Shown here piece by piece: positions 9,184 through 21,900 of a stretch of DNA of 64,000 nt. Below the pieces are notes generated by a model that had not been told where the DNA came from, searched no databases, and saw only the letters and a list, made by a program, of their open reading frames with translations. Position 1 is the first letter of the stretch; every line of letters starts with the position of its first letter. Origin of the DNA: Silene latifolia. Lineage: Eukaryota > Streptophyta > Magnoliopsida > Caryophyllales > Caryophyllaceae. The position numbers were made by a program, and so were the translations under genes. The DNA lies in NCBI RefSeq assembly GCF_048544455.1, contig NC_133536.1, positions 199,891,325 to 199,955,324 on the forward strand. The letters run 5' to 3'.

Positions 9184-12100
9184 ACGAGAAGCAGACCGGT
9201 GGTGGTCCATGACTGGGCCTACCGTTTCAGCTGAACCAGGATTTGACTGGATACGTTTCAAGGAGTTAGTGGAGGCCCGTTTCTATCCTCAAGAGCTGAA
9301 ACAGCAAAAGTTGAAGGGATTCATGGAGTTGAAGCAAGGAAGCCTTCCAGTTCAGACCTTCACCGACAAATTCAATGAGTTGGCTCATTATGCCACTAGA
9401 TTGGTGAAGGATGACAACGAAAAAGCCTTCTTTTATCTTGAAAAGCTCTCCCCTAAGATCAAAAGTATGGTCCGTCGGGATTCCACTAGCTTTGTTTCCA
9501 TTTATAATTATGCTTTATGGGCCGAGAATTCATTGAAAGAAATTGAAAATGAAGCTCGTGCAACTAGTTCTAGTCTTGGCAAGAGGCCTTTATATCCCTC
9601 TTCTAGGCCCTTTACTCCTTCACCTAGGTTCATTTCATCTCCCTCTGACCCAAACAAGAGGAGATTTGTTTCTAATGTGCAAGTTAACCGGGGTGGTCAA
9701 TCTTCAGCTGTTAATGATAATAAAAGTACTAAAGACCGAGTGTGCTATAACTGCAAGAAACCAGCACACCCTGGTAAATGCTTCATTGATCTTATTATAT
9801 GCTTTTCATGTAACAAACCGGGCCACAAAGCCAATGTTTGCCCGGAGAGGAAGGTGACAGCTCCTACTGCTCCTATCGCCCCAGTGAGGCCAGTGAGGTC
9901 TGTGAGGCCGAAGGGTCGGATCTTTGTTATGAGCCGAGCTGAAGCTGAGGCACATCCTGATATCATTACCGGTACATTTTCTATTTTTGATGCTCCTTGT
10001 TTGGTACTATTTGATACGGGTGCCTCTTTATCTTTTATTTCAATAAAACTTTCCAATAAATTATCACTTGAATCATCACAAGAAGAAAGCACATCTATAT
10101 CCTTACCCTCTGGTGATGTCTTTTCCTGTTCAAAAATCTATTCGGAAGTCCCTATTTCTATTATGGGATCTATATTTCCAGCAAATCTTTTCCAATTTCC
10201 ACTTGAAGAATTTGATGTCATTTTGGGCATGGATTGGTTACATACTTATCATGCTCGATTTGAATGTCGAGATCAGAAAATAATTCTTACAAGCCCTTCA
10301 GGTCACCGTGTGTCTTATCAAATGGTTAAAAGACAAACCGGTACTAAACTAATTTCTGCTATGAAGTTTGTCAATGCAATGAAAAAGGGTCATCAAGCCT
10401 TTTTGTGTATGGTGACTACTTCTGATTCTTCCTCTCTGCCTCCTAAAGAGAACATTCCAGTAGTATGTGAATTTCCCGATGTTTTTCCTGATGAGCTACC
10501 GGGAATTCCTCCTGAAAGGGAAGTTGAATTTGCTATCGATCTTATTCCTGGTACCGGCCCTATTGCTAATGCTCCTTATAGGCTGGCACCGTCTGAAATG
10601 AAAGAGCTGAAGACTCAGCTGGATGATTTGATTGCCAAAAGTTTTATCCAACCTAGCTTTTCACCTTGGGGTGCTCCTGTTCTCTTTGTAAGAAAGAAGG
10701 ATGGGTCTATGCGATTATGCATAGATTATCGTGAACTTAACCGAGTTACTATCAAGAATAAATATCCTCTTCCTAGAATTGATGATCTTTTCGATCAGCT
10801 CCGTGGTGCTTCTACTTTTTCTAAAATTGATCTTCGTTCGGGCTATCATCAAATTCCAGTCCGAGAAGTGATATTCCTAAAACGCCTTCATGCGAGATAT
10901 GGTCATTTCGAGTTTACGGTGATGCCATTCGGTTTGACCAATGCTCCAGCTGTATTCATGGATCAGATGAACCGTACTTTCAGAGAACACCTTGACAAAT
11001 GCGTTGTGGTGTTCATTGATGACATCTTGATCTATTCTAAATCTGAAGAAGAACATGTCCAACACCTTCGTGTTATTTTAGAGATTTTGCGCCGTGAAAA
11101 ATGGTATGCTAAATTCTCTAAATGTGAGTTCTGGTTACCTAAAGTGACCTTCCTTGGGCATGTCATTTCAAAAGAGGGTGTTATGGTAGATCCAGCCAAA
11201 ATTGAAGCCGTTGTTGATTGGAAAAGTCCAACCAATGTTTCTGAAATCCGTAGTTTCCTTGGCTTGGCGGGTTACTATCGACGATTTGTGAAGGATTTTT
11301 CAAAGGTTGCTAGGCCGATGACTCAGCTGTTGAAGAAAGAGTCTAAATTTGTGTGGTCTGAAGAATGTGAAAATGCCTTCCAGGAATTGAAAAAGAGGTT
11401 GACTACCGCTCCGGTGTTGACCTTACCTGAAGAAGGAGTGGACTTTGATGTATACTGTGATGCTTCTAAGCATGGTATAGGTTGTGTCTTGATGCAAAAG
11501 AGGAAAGTCATTGCTTATGCCTCTCGACAGCTTAGAGTTCATGAAGTTAACTACCCGACTCATGATCTTGAATTAGCTGCGGTAGTACATGCTTTGAAGA
11601 TTTGGAGACACTACCTCATTGGAGTCCATTGTAACATCTACACCGACCACAAAAGCCTGAAATATCTATTTACCCAAAAAGAGCTGAACATGAGACAAAG
11701 AAGATGGTTAGAATTGGTGAATGACTATGACGCCGATCTAATTTATCATGAAGGAAAAGCTAATGTGGTGGCTGATGCTCTTAGCAGAAAATCATGTCAT
11801 TCTTTGAACTCTTTTCAGGAATTACCTCCTGAACTTGCTTTAGAACTTCAAAAATTAGGAATAAGCCTTGTAAAAAGGGGCTCTCGTCATCTTGATGCCA
11901 TGTCAGCTGAACCTGACTTCCACCGTGAGATCCGTACTTGCCTTCCTAATGATCCTACTTTCATATCCATTCGAGCTAAAATTCAACTTGGGCAAGCTAA
12001 GGATTGTAAGATTGATGATGATGGGTATCTCCGTTATCATGGTAGAATCTATGTTCCGAGCGCAGCTGATTTGAGAAAAAGAGTTCTTGATGAAGCACAC

Positions 12101-12210
12101 CTTTCTCCTTACTCCATTCATCCGGGAGGTACCAAAATGTACAAAGATTTGAGATTGCAATTCTGGTGGCCTAGGATGAAGATTGAAGTTATGGAGTATG
12201 TCAAGAAATG
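9184..12210 (+). pseudogene. Tekay-like gag-pol (gag C-terminus, PR, RT, RNase H, IN start)
   Basis: After the TRIM array the frame shows the rest of gag and two zinc knuckles at 9743-9841 ([13 protein letters not shown], which is one residue short, and [14 protein letters not shown]). Next come an aspartic protease with LFDTGAS (about 10009), a gypsy RT with FIDD (about 11012), and RNase H with DASKHGIG (about 11459). The integrase HHCC finger starts with [11 protein letters not shown]. Around 10870-10905 the RT reads [15 protein letters not shown], which departs from the conserved motif at this place; two compensating shifts are likely. The main break is at about 12207, in the second Cys pair of the integrase finger, where the frame moves to the following segment. 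An apparent Met start at 9131 lies in the TRIM LTR and is not the native start. Confidence 0.85.
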
Positions 12211-13343
12211 CCTCACCCGCGAGAGTAAAGATAGAGCATCAAAAGCCCGGGGGTTTGCTTCAACCCTTGGATGTTCCTCTTTGGAAATGGGAGTCTATTT
12301 CCATGGACTTTGTGATGGCCTTACCCAGGACTTCCACTGGGAAGAATGCCATTTGGGTGGTTGTGGACCGACTGACTAAGTGTGCTCGGTTTATTCCCAT
12401 CAAGGAGACTTGGAGATTAGAAGTTCTAGCTCGTACCTATGTGGATGAGATAGTGCGCTATCATGGGGTTCCTAAAGATATAGTTTCAGATCGGGATCCT
12501 CGATTTTGTTCTCGTTTCTGGACTGCATTACAGGAGGCCTTGGGTAGTAAACTATTAATGAGCACTGCTTTTCATGCCGCCACTGATGGTCAAACTGAGA
12601 GAACAATTCAAACTTTAGAGGATCTTCTTCGTGCATGTGCCTTAGATTTCCAAACTTCTTGGGAGAAATGTTTACCTTTGGTTGAATTCTCTTACAACAA
12701 CAGCTATCAAGCTTCCATTAAAATGGCACCATATGAAGCTCTGTATGGTAAAAAATGTCGTACTCCTGTCTGTTGGGATCAAACCCAAAATGTTCCGATG
12801 TTAGGACCTGATTTGGTGACCGAGTCCATTGAACAAGTTAAGATCATTCGGGAGCGGATGAAAGCCGCTCAGGACCGTCAAAAGTCATATGCTGATGTCC
12901 GTCGTCGACCACTTTCCTTTGAGGTTGATGATCAAGTATTCCTTAAAGTGTCACCTATGAAAGGGGTGAAACGGTTTGGCGTTAAAGGGAAGCTGAGCCC
13001 TAAATATATTGGACCTTTTCAGGTGATTGAAAAGATTGGTCCAGTTGCTTACCGTTTAGAATTGCCCCCAAATCTGAGCAAGGTTCATAATGTCTTCCAT
13101 GTTTCTCAGTTGAGGAAGTACATTAGTGACCCTAGCCATATCATCCAAGAAGAGATTCTTGAATTGGAGCCTAACTTGGTGGTTGAAGAAATGCCAATTC
13201 GGATTCTTGAAAAAGCCAGTAAGCAACTTAGGAGCAAAGTTGTACCTCTAGTCCGAGTTCTTTGGCGTTGTGGAAATGTCGAAGAAGAGACTTGGGAGAC
13301 TGAAGCTTCTATGTTAGCTAAATATCCTGAATTATTCTCGTAA
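12211..13343 (+). pseudogene. Tekay-like integrase core and chromodomain
   Basis: Continuation of pol in the next frame to a TAA at 13341-13343. It contains the integrase catalytic triad: MDFVMALP with Asp, VSDRDPRF with Asp, and TDGQTERT with Glu. Then come the usual [19 protein letters not shown] module, [14 protein letters not shown], and a chromodomain-like tail ending KYPELFS. The chromodomain targets chromovirus integration to heterochromatin in characterised relatives. Apart from the frame break at its start this portion looks intact. Confidence 0.85.
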
Positions 13344-13678
13344 GGTATTCCTTTTCTTACTTTTCTTTCCGAATTACTAAGCCTTATTTAATTATAATTT
13401 AGTAAGATATTATTCTTACTATAGAATTTTAAACTAAAAGTTTGAAAATGCTTGTATGATTTTCAATGGTTTTAACATTAGTGAATGTTGAATCTCGTTG
13501 TTGGTGACGTCCCAATAATGGGTTTTCTCATTTATTGGTGTAGAAATATTTTTATATCTTGATATGAATATGGATGTTCTTGTCTGATCAACAAGAGTAT
13601 CACCGTTTCATTGAAAAGATACCTATATTTTCTAATAATTATAATTTCTCCTTCTAAGTTTCGAGGGCGAAACTTTTT

Positions 13679-13693
13679 AAAAGGAGGGGTGAA
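13679..13693 (+). other. Polypurine tract of the Tekay-like element
   Basis: AAAAGGAGGGGTGAA lies directly before the 3' LTR, in the place where plus-strand synthesis is primed in LTR elements. Confidence 0.8.
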
Positions 13694-16670
13694 TGTAACG
13701 CCCCGTAATTTCGGACCGTTAATATATTTCGGAAATAATTTATTAATCAAATAAAAGTGATATTTAAGTATTTAAAGTAAAAATAATTCAAAGAAATATA
13801 ATTTTATTATATTTTGAAGAAAAGTATTTATTTGGATAGTTTCGAGATGTTTAAAAATAGTTTAAACCGTGTAAAATCTTTTATTTCGAAATAAGGGCGT
13901 ATCGGGGGGAAAATGACAATTCTTTTGAACGTTGGGTAAACGAATTTGGAAATGGGTCGTATGAGTACTCAATTTTATTGTAATCTCGTGTTTAAGAACT
14001 TTGGTCTTGACGGAATTTGCGTTTGACTTACGGATTTAATTATTATTGAAACGGGTCAAACCCGACTCGTAAAAATCCCGACTAAAAATCCCGCTCTTCT
14101 CCTTTCCTCTTCCCTTTCCCGCGGACCAGCCCCCTTCCTTTCTTTTTTTTCTGATTTTCCTCTATCTTCTTCTTCTATCTTCATCAAATAAGACACAAAT
14201 CACCATTTTCACAAATTTCAAGCTAAAATCGACACAACTCCTTCATTTCTTATCGGTTTTTCACGAAATTTACCTTTCCGGAATCCTCTCGTCACGATCT
14301 ACAACTGGGTATAATTTAATTTCAGTTTTCTTGAAGTTGTTTAAGACGAATTTTGGGTAAAATTCGGTATTTTCGGTATTTATATACTTATCTTTGTGTT
14401 TTTATGGTTTATTTAGGTGAAGAATTGGAAGACGAGTTTGGGGACTCGTATATTATCGAAGATAGCGGATAGTTGCTAGTTAGGATTTGGGTTTGAGGTG
14501 CTAATTGCTCATTTTCTAGCTTAAGGTAACATATTTCGAGTTACTCGACGAAAGATCGTCACATGTTGTGTTGTTTTTGTATGTTTATGATTTTTGTTTG
14601 TGTAGTAATTTTCACATGTTTAAAATGGTTGCATGCATGTCAATTGTTAGATTAAGTTATCATAATAGTATGGAAATGATATGGGAACGATTAGATAATG
14701 CTTAAAACGAGTTAAAATGAAGAAAAACGGTAAAAAAAGAGGGTGTTAGGGGACGGGCAGCAGGCCGGCAGGCCCGTGGCAGGCCCACGGCTAGCCCACG
14801 GCTGGCCCGGGTCGGCCCGTTGCTTGTTTCGCGGTTTTCCATGTTTTGTCCGTCATTTTAGGTTCATTAAGGATGTAATTAGAATAAGTACACATGGTTA
14901 AACTTGTGAAGTGAATCATAATAGTAACTAAAAGTTATGTTAATGGTAGAAAAATTATGTTATATTGATAATTATCACATGTCAGGATAGTTTACAAAAT
15001 GAAATTGTAATTAATAGGCTCAAAATGAATTTTATAATGATAATTGTAATGTTTTGTTGATTGTGCCGAAAACTGAGCCTTAGTCCCTTTGACTGATGCG
15101 ATGTCAGTTAATTAGTGATTGGTCAGCCGCAATTTGACCCGTACCTGTCGCAGGGCTGGGGTTGCGGGTAAAAATTCGGTTGGATGAAATTTTGAATGAA
15201 TTAGATAGTCGGCCTTTTTCTTGTTTTAGGCCATTCATTATATATTTATTTCACATGTGTAGTTAGTTGAATTTAAGTAGCTTCTTATATTGTAGAAACG
15301 GCCCTAGATTCCCTGAAGCCTTTAATTTGGTTAATATTGTTAGAATTGGAAATTTGTATTGAGGATTCTGTTGGTTTATCTGCTGAATAGACATTTATAT
15401 AGCCTTTCACATGATAGAATATTAGAATTTATGTTGGTAAGTAGGACTTTTTGCCCTCTTATGGTTAAGTGGGTGTCTTACTTGACTTGTGTGGTGAGTC
15501 TTGTGTGGTGTGGGCTAAAGTATTCAAGCTGGGACTAGCTGGGACTAGGTCCTAGGTGAGTATTTCGGCCTTCATCATAGATAGGTCTTTATAGTCTCTG
15601 ACGAGTATATGTTCACTGCTTGATAGCCTTTGTGTTCCTGACTAGTGGATTTATATCCAAGTTGGGGCATGACCTCAGGTACTTATTTTGATAGTATGGG
15701 GTCAGCTTAAGTACTAGCCAACCCTTTGGTGGACTCCTTAGGGTACTCACTTTGTTTTTAGAAAAATTGTGGGTCTTGGGTGCGGTGGTGTGTATCCGCA
15801 TGTCTAGGTCTCAAGGCAGATTTTAGGCTAGGGTTGTGTTGTCTCTTGGCCATGTTTTATTAATATTAACCGCTGAGCCAAGATACCGGTTCGATTACCT
15901 TCCCTACCTCGTGGTATAGACTCGAGTTACAAAGTGACTATTGACCGTGCTAAGAACTTATGCCTGTCTTTGATATATTGCCCTTTCTTGTATGGTGATT
16001 TTATGAACTCGTAATAGGTGAGATGTAAGCCATTCTGATTGATAAAGTTTGGATTACTATTTGTTATATGATTCACATGATAGTTTAGTTTGGTCAGTTT
16101 AGGGGTCATATGTTAGAATACATGATAAGTGAATGGTTTATCAAATTGTTTACATGTTACATTACATGTTACATTAATTTTGACGATTCGTGGCTGGGAG
16201 GACTCGAAGTTACTCCCCACTGAATTGTGGCTTTCGTGTTTGTATAAAATGCGATTGACAGGTTGTTGATGCTTAGTTGGGGTCACAGACGAGCTAGTGA
16301 GCAAGGAACCTTGGACCTAATTTGGTTGTCTTTTGTAGAAACCTTTTATCTTTTGGTTATGTATATAACCTTTTAACTTTTGGTTTGTATATAATTTGAA
16401 GGGACATATGTCTCCCTTTTCCATTTTGGGTTGTATCGTTATGTATTTTCTTACCTTTAGCGGTGTTAAGTAAATTAGATTGTAGCAATTGCAGGTTTTG
16501 GCACCCGTCTATTGGGAATGTTGGATTGGTTGTGAATGGTTTAGTAAGAAAATTTTTGAAATTGCAGGATTTGATCTAGTTGAACCATTTACAAACATAT
16601 CCTACCAGTTTTTCCGTAGAATTTACGCATTTAAGTAATTAGATAACGCTAAGATTTTAAGGGTGTCACA
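13694..16670 (+). repeat. 3' LTR of the Tekay-like element
   Basis: The 2977 bp LTR runs from TGTAACGCC to GTGTCACA. It lacks the MITE of the 5' LTR. It is followed by the CTTTT duplication and then by the other half of the GRF gene. Confidence 0.92.
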
Positions 16671-16675
16671 CTTTT

Positions 16676-16884
16676 TGCCAATCCATTTGAGTGCGATCAT
16701 GCCGGCGAAACCATTCACAACCAACTGAACACGTCCTTAAGTTTGAGAATTTACACCTCTCAAACCGTCTTCCAGGATTGTCAGATGTCCATGAAGTTAA
16801 TATTGCTACAGGAACTCCACATAAGCATTTCTTTGGATGTTGGCTTGTACTATGGTAGCTGCTTTCCCTTGAATGGCTTGACAT
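16676..16884 (-). pseudogene. GRF zinc-finger protein gene, 5' half
   Basis: Minus-strand start at ATG 16884 (MSSHSRESSYHSTSQHP) leads into a GRF-type zinc finger: CLCG at the start, NPGRRFERC in the middle, and CSVGCEWFRRHD at the end. This matches the C-x-C-G ... GRxFxxC ... C..FxW pattern of the family, which binds nucleic acid in some characterised proteins (for example APE2 and TOP3A). An upstream in-frame Met near 16923 is possible but adds a hydrophobic stub unlike the family. The coding frame reaches 16676 and is cut by the Tekay-like element; it resumes at 4332 without loss of frame. The gene is therefore disrupted, not decayed. Confidence 0.8.
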
Positions 16885-17640
16885 TCTTTTGCAGGACAAC
16901 AATATTACAAATAAGAAAGACAACTACTTGAATACAATTTCAGTTTTTTATTTCAAATCAGAAAGATGACTTCACATACCCAAATCAATAAGAACCCTAA
17001 TTTCAATTTCAATTTCAATTTTAATTGAATACAATTTCAATTTTTAATAGAAAAGAATTTGAATGTTTAAACAAGAAAATGAAGATATACTAACCTTGAA
17101 AAAAAATGGAAACTCTAAGACTTATTGAACAATTAGATTGAGAAATTGAGTACTTGTTTGATGAAGATAGAGAAATTGAGTACTTGTTTGATTGAGAAAT
17201 AGAATAAGAGTGAAGGCTTATAATATAAGGTGAAGGAATCATAAGGGCATTTTCGTCATGATTTTAGAGGAATTGAGCAAAAATTCAAAAACTGACGGAA
17301 ATACTCACCTAAACTGGAAAATGGTAGCAATTTTTGGCCTGAGGTAAACTTAAGGGAGTAATTTAAAAAAAACAAACATATAAGGGAGTAATTTTTATTT
17401 GGATGGCGATATGGCGCCACCTTAATTAAAAAGAGAAATATTATAAATAAAAAAATTAATTTTAATTTTGCGCCAAATACATAAGGATAAAAGTGTAATT
17501 AGAATAAGTGAATCTAGATTACATTATGAATAACATTATTAATATGCATATCACAAGTTCACAGTGCACACGTACTTGAGTACTTCATCTTCTTCATGAG
17601 CTTCATAAACTAGCAAAAAATTGTCTATCGATGAACAACC
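16885..17640. other. Upstream region of the GRF gene
   Basis: AT-rich non-coding DNA. It includes a 30 bp tandem duplication (GAGAAATTGAGTACTTG..., about 17147-17206). It could hold the promoter of the GRF gene and, if that gene belongs to a MULE, the element's terminal inverted repeat, but no convincing terminal repeat was found. Confidence 0.4.
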
Positions 17641-18070
17641 GTAACAAACATCAATAAAATTTACACTATATTGTGATGCAGCTTGGAGGGCTGATAGGAG
17701 TTCTGGTATGGGGTGGTGCTTGTTGGATGGTAATGGGATTTTAAGGAAAACCGATTTTGCTCGCTCGTACGCTGCTTCTCCCCTGCATGCTGAAGGACAT
17801 GCTGCTATCATGGAACTTAAATGGGCCTTGGACGAGGGGCACCTTCATGTTAGGCTTGTTACGGACTGTCTTAACTTGGTTATGCAGGTTGCTGGAGCGG
17901 AAAAGGCGATCGTGTCTACTAGGTGTATTATCAAGGATAATAAGTCTATTGCGTCTAATTTTCATTGTTGCTCTCTTAGTTTCTGTCCTAGGGGAGTGAA
18001 TAGGATAGCTCATAATCTTGCTCAGGAAGCTCTGTTGTAAGCTATGCTATTTATTGCTGTAAAAAAAAAA
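17641..18070 (+). pseudogene. LINE 3' end with RNase H-like domain
   Basis: The frame 17680-18040 encodes an RNase H-like (RVT_3 type) domain: WCLLDGNGILRKTDFARSY, then HAEGHAAIMELKWALDEG, TDCLNLV, and RGVNRIAHNLAQEAL. This form is found at the C-terminus of plant L1-type LINEs and in related stand-alone genes. A TAA is followed within 20 bases by an A10 run (about 18061-18070), consistent with a 5'-truncated LINE insertion ending in poly(A). No clear target-site duplication was found. No start codon or upstream RT is present, so it is a fragment. Confidence 0.65.
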
Positions 18071-18902
18071 TGTTTCTTAAATAGACCGTCTCATGAAATT
18101 CACACCTCTTAATTAATTGACATGTGCGTATATATTATAAGCACAAATATAAATCAAATTAATATTAAGACGGTCCAAAAATGTTTATCAATCATTTTAT
18201 TCAATACATGACAAATACAATTTTGCAAATTGAACAACCTGACGTTAGCTTTAACATCAACATTCAATTTTATACAATGATGATTTTCATTAATATTTCA
18301 GTAGAGTAGTGCAACTCCCATTTTCATTCTATATAAGTTGAATTTACACTAACAAGCAAGCACACAATGGAACTTCAAACTCCATGGAATTTCGCATGTT
18401 GAAGTTTGTTGGAGAAAATCTAGGAAGCCATTAACGAAATACAAATTGTATCTTTTGTGTGAATTGTATTAATTAGTTCCTAAATTACCCTTTACTTAAA
18501 ATTAGTTTGAAATTTAAAGTTTTATGGAGGGAGATGAAAAACATTAAATAATTAACAATTATATCCCCGGTGGCGCTCAAATTGAGAGCCACCGGTGGCG
18601 CCATCTCATTTTCCTTTTTAATTTACTCTTTATTAGGCGCCCTTTCATTTTCCCAAGGATAATTTCTCCAAAAAAATATATCATATGATAGGGCTATGAC
18701 AGCCAAATTTAGATAAAAAAAATATAATACGTGAAAGATGCGTTTAAAAAATATGATATGATATAGTCATGAGTTATGACAGCTAAATTTGTTAATGAAT
18801 TGGGACGGCCAAGCCAATAAAATGGGTGAAGAGTTGAAGACGACAATTTGGTATTCCACATTATTCTTATTATTGACTTTAATTCCAAGGCGAATAGAAT
18901 AG
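18071..18902. other. Non-coding region upstream of the amino acid permease gene
   Basis: AT-rich DNA. A short inverted pair (AGACCGTCT near 18084 and AGACGGTC near 18170) may bound a small MITE. GGCGCC-containing palindromes occur near 18570-18605. The promoter of the permease gene is presumably in the last few hundred bases, but no convincing TATA box was singled out. Confidence 0.4.
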
Positions 18903-21900
18903 ATGGGTACACAAGTAGGATATGGAGAGCTTGATTCGCCATTACTCAGTTCAACTCAGCAGCTCCACATTAAAACAGGTCTGCTTGTATTCTATTTCAT
19001 TAAATATCTTTTTTTGTTTTTTCAATCATTCATTCTTGATTTTGAGTTTAACAGGGAAACGGGTAATCTAATCGACCAAATTTGGCATTACTTGTTCATA
19101 TGATGAGTCCCAATTATTTTTATAAAAGTTTTAATTAAACGTAAACAAATGATGTATGGTTAGACCGGGTAAAAGAGTCGGGTTGGTTCTAACCCGCTCA
19201 TTTCGGGTTTCAAAGTTATTTCGGGCTGACTCATTTTCAGGTATGTTATTTTGATATATTGGTTTCAAAGTTTTAATTAAAGGTAAACAAATGATGTATG
19301 GTTAGACCGGCAAAAGCATTTAGGCGGGAAAATTTCCATTTTTCTTATTCTTTTAGTTTAAGCTGGTAACCAATATCAATGTGTACGGGCAGGGACAATA
19401 TGGACAGCGATAGCACACATAATAACGGGATTGATAGGAGCAGGGGTGCTATCACTAGCATGGAGCGTAGCGCAACTAGGTTGGGTGGTTGGTCCTCTTG
19501 TTATATTTTTCTTTGCGGGAGTAACCCTCCTTGCCACCTTCCTCTTATGCGACTGCTACCGTACTCCTCATCCTGAGACTGGCCGCATTGTCAACTCTTC
19601 CTACTTAAAAGCTGTCAGACACTATCTAGGTATCTTCCTTTTTTGCCCTTAACTTTTATTAACATGTTGTACTTGTTGTCCATCTTTAGAAATGTTGTCC
19701 AAAATCTCAAATGTTTCTGGTTAATGTTCTTTTATTAATCACAATTCGTCCCTTTTCCTAAACTAGTTGTTCCTCCGCATGCGGAGCTCCAAGAACCACC
19801 TTCGTCTTGAAAATATTAAGCTTGCATATAACTCATAACCGATTTATTTTATATTTGTTTACATAACGATTGCCTTAGGTAGAAACTTTAAGGTAACAAT
19901 TGATAATAATAGAACATTTTTGTTTAGCAAAACATTATTAGATAATGTGTGTTAAGAACCCTATTTTATCAAAGGCTATGTTTAGATAACAAAAGCCCTA
20001 GTTGTTAGGATGGACTATGTGTTACCGCATGGTACCTCATTTCCGTCACTTAATTTAGAGGTACGTATCAAGTTAAATGCAATTTTAATGTTAAACTTAA
20101 GAGTTACATGGCCACAATTTTTAATAACGCCTTGTCGTGATAGGTAAAGAAACACTATCATAAATTATTAGGTACAAAAATGTAACAAATTAGCAAAATC
20201 TGTGTAATTACCAGTTCTGAAATCATTACACATGGTGTAAAAATATTTCGCAGCTTTAAAATTTTCGCGATATACATTGCCGTGATAATTTCCTTCCCCT
20301 CCTCCCTTCTCTCTTGCCCCTCCACTACTACAAAACAGGCGAACGATGGAGAGTTTGGAAACTGTTCCCAAAATATAAACGAACCGTCGTATATATGGTA
20401 TCAGAGCCAGTGTGACCAAAGGTCACGGATTCGAATCTTAGCAACCCCAATAACTCACGAAATGTAAATGTATGTATTGTTATAAAAGCATTTTTCCGTT
20501 TAATGGTTGACTACAAGATACCCCTAAAATCAATTGTTCTACAAATGCGCTAAATGCTAAAGTTTACCATTTTAGATATTATATTTTGGCTGTTTTAGTT
20601 GATTACTCATCCATAATACGTAGCGCCATCAATTTAATCCTTATTTTCTCATCAATGTACGCTTTTTTGTGACAATATGTAACCATTAGAAAACTCGAAT
20701 TTGGATATTTAGGGTAATTTAAGAACTAATCTGGATTTTTAGAATATATCAGATGTTTCTTAAAAGTCGAGGGTATATGTTAGAATTTAGAAAAATACAG
20801 GGATACATTGTAGAAAATCCTAAAATTCAATGACTATAGGTTTGTTTTGAACAGGGCCAAGGAGTGAAAGCATATGTGGAGTGCTAGTGAAAGAGTCCTT
20901 GTTTGGCACTGGAGTTGCTTATACTATAACAGCGGCGGTTAGTGCGAGGTAATTAATTCATGAAGTTTATAGTCTTCAAATACGGAACTGAGTTATATGG
21001 TGGCCATTACAATTAAAACTAACATTTTACGAATATATATCTACTTTAATATTACCATAGGTTTGTATATTTCAAATTTACATGAGCTATATGGTGGCCA
21101 TTACATTTAAAACTAAAGATATGAAAGTATGAAACACCCAAGTTTGCCTTAATTTTCTAATTATTCTTGCTAATTTATTGATTTTTGTGTTGGCAAAAAA
21201 TCAGAACCATACAAAAATCAAATTGTTTCCGCAAAGAAGGGCACCAAGCTTCTTGCTCCTATGGCGACGACATGTACATAATATTGTTCGGATGCGTTCA
21301 AGTCATAACGTCTCAAATACCTGATTTTCACAACATGAAATGGCTATCTGTAGTAGCTACCCTAATGTCATTTGTTTACTCTACAATTGGTGTCGGCCTT
21401 GGTTTTAATAAACTCATAGGTGCTTCTCCTTTATTAGCTTATTTACTCTTTTTCATTAATCATGTTTAGTCGTCGTCTTCCAACAACGTCATTTACACTA
21501 CTCCGGGTCTCAAATTCTCATTGTCGTTTTGTCTATGGCGCGAGTAAGGGAGATCAAATGTATGCGGTCTCACCCTGGTGCCAAAAATTTCTATATGATC
21601 ACCTAAATGGAAGTTATGTCCAAAATAGCATTAACAACAGCATTAATAACACTTTATATTACAGTAGATGTACAAACAATCTGGTATATACCATGTTATT
21701 ATATCACAAAAACTCCGGAGATACGGTCTCTCAATAGCGTTATTGAGAGACCTCTCACATGATGGAGTGAGGGACCTACTGAATTTCTTTTTCCCCTATT
21801 ATGCAGTCATTTTCTGTTGATCACGCGCTATTTTAAGTGAAAGCACATGCAGCTTAGTCTTTTTTGTTGATTATGCTCTTTTGTAAAGAACATGGAGACT

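Larger units (their letters stand above)
4333..16670 (+). mobile_element. Ty3/gypsy LTR retrotransposon, Tekay-like chromovirus
   Basis: This is a complete 12.3 kb element: LTRs of about 3 kb with TG...CA ends (TGTAACGCC ... GGTGTCACA), flanked by the 5 bp duplication CTTTT at 4328-4332 and 16671-16675. Inside are an initiator-Met tRNA primer site, gag, protease, RT, RNase H, integrase and a C-terminal chromodomain-like region, and a purine tract before the 3' LTR. The domain order, chromodomain tail (VPLVRVLW ... WETEASML) and long LTRs point to the Tekay/Del lineage. The element sits inside the GRF gene. Later events inside it are a MITE in the 5' LTR and a TRIM array in gag. The two LTRs are very similar, so insertion was recent. 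Confidence 0.92.

Noticed and set aside
9131-9188. Met at 9131 as the start of the gag-pol protein
   Set aside because: This Met and the next residues lie in the TRIM LTR; the native gag start is at 7676 and gag resumes at the TSD at 9184.
6759-16304. Pairs of identical short frames (6759-6941 with 15927-16109, 6945-7136 with 16113-16304)
   Set aside because: They lie at matching places in the two LTRs of one element and have no domain.
17405-18610. GGCGCC-containing sequences near 17414 and 18600 as terminal inverted repeats of an element around the LINE remnant
   Set aside because: Only an 11-base core is inverted; the flanking bases run in the wrong order for a terminal repeat.
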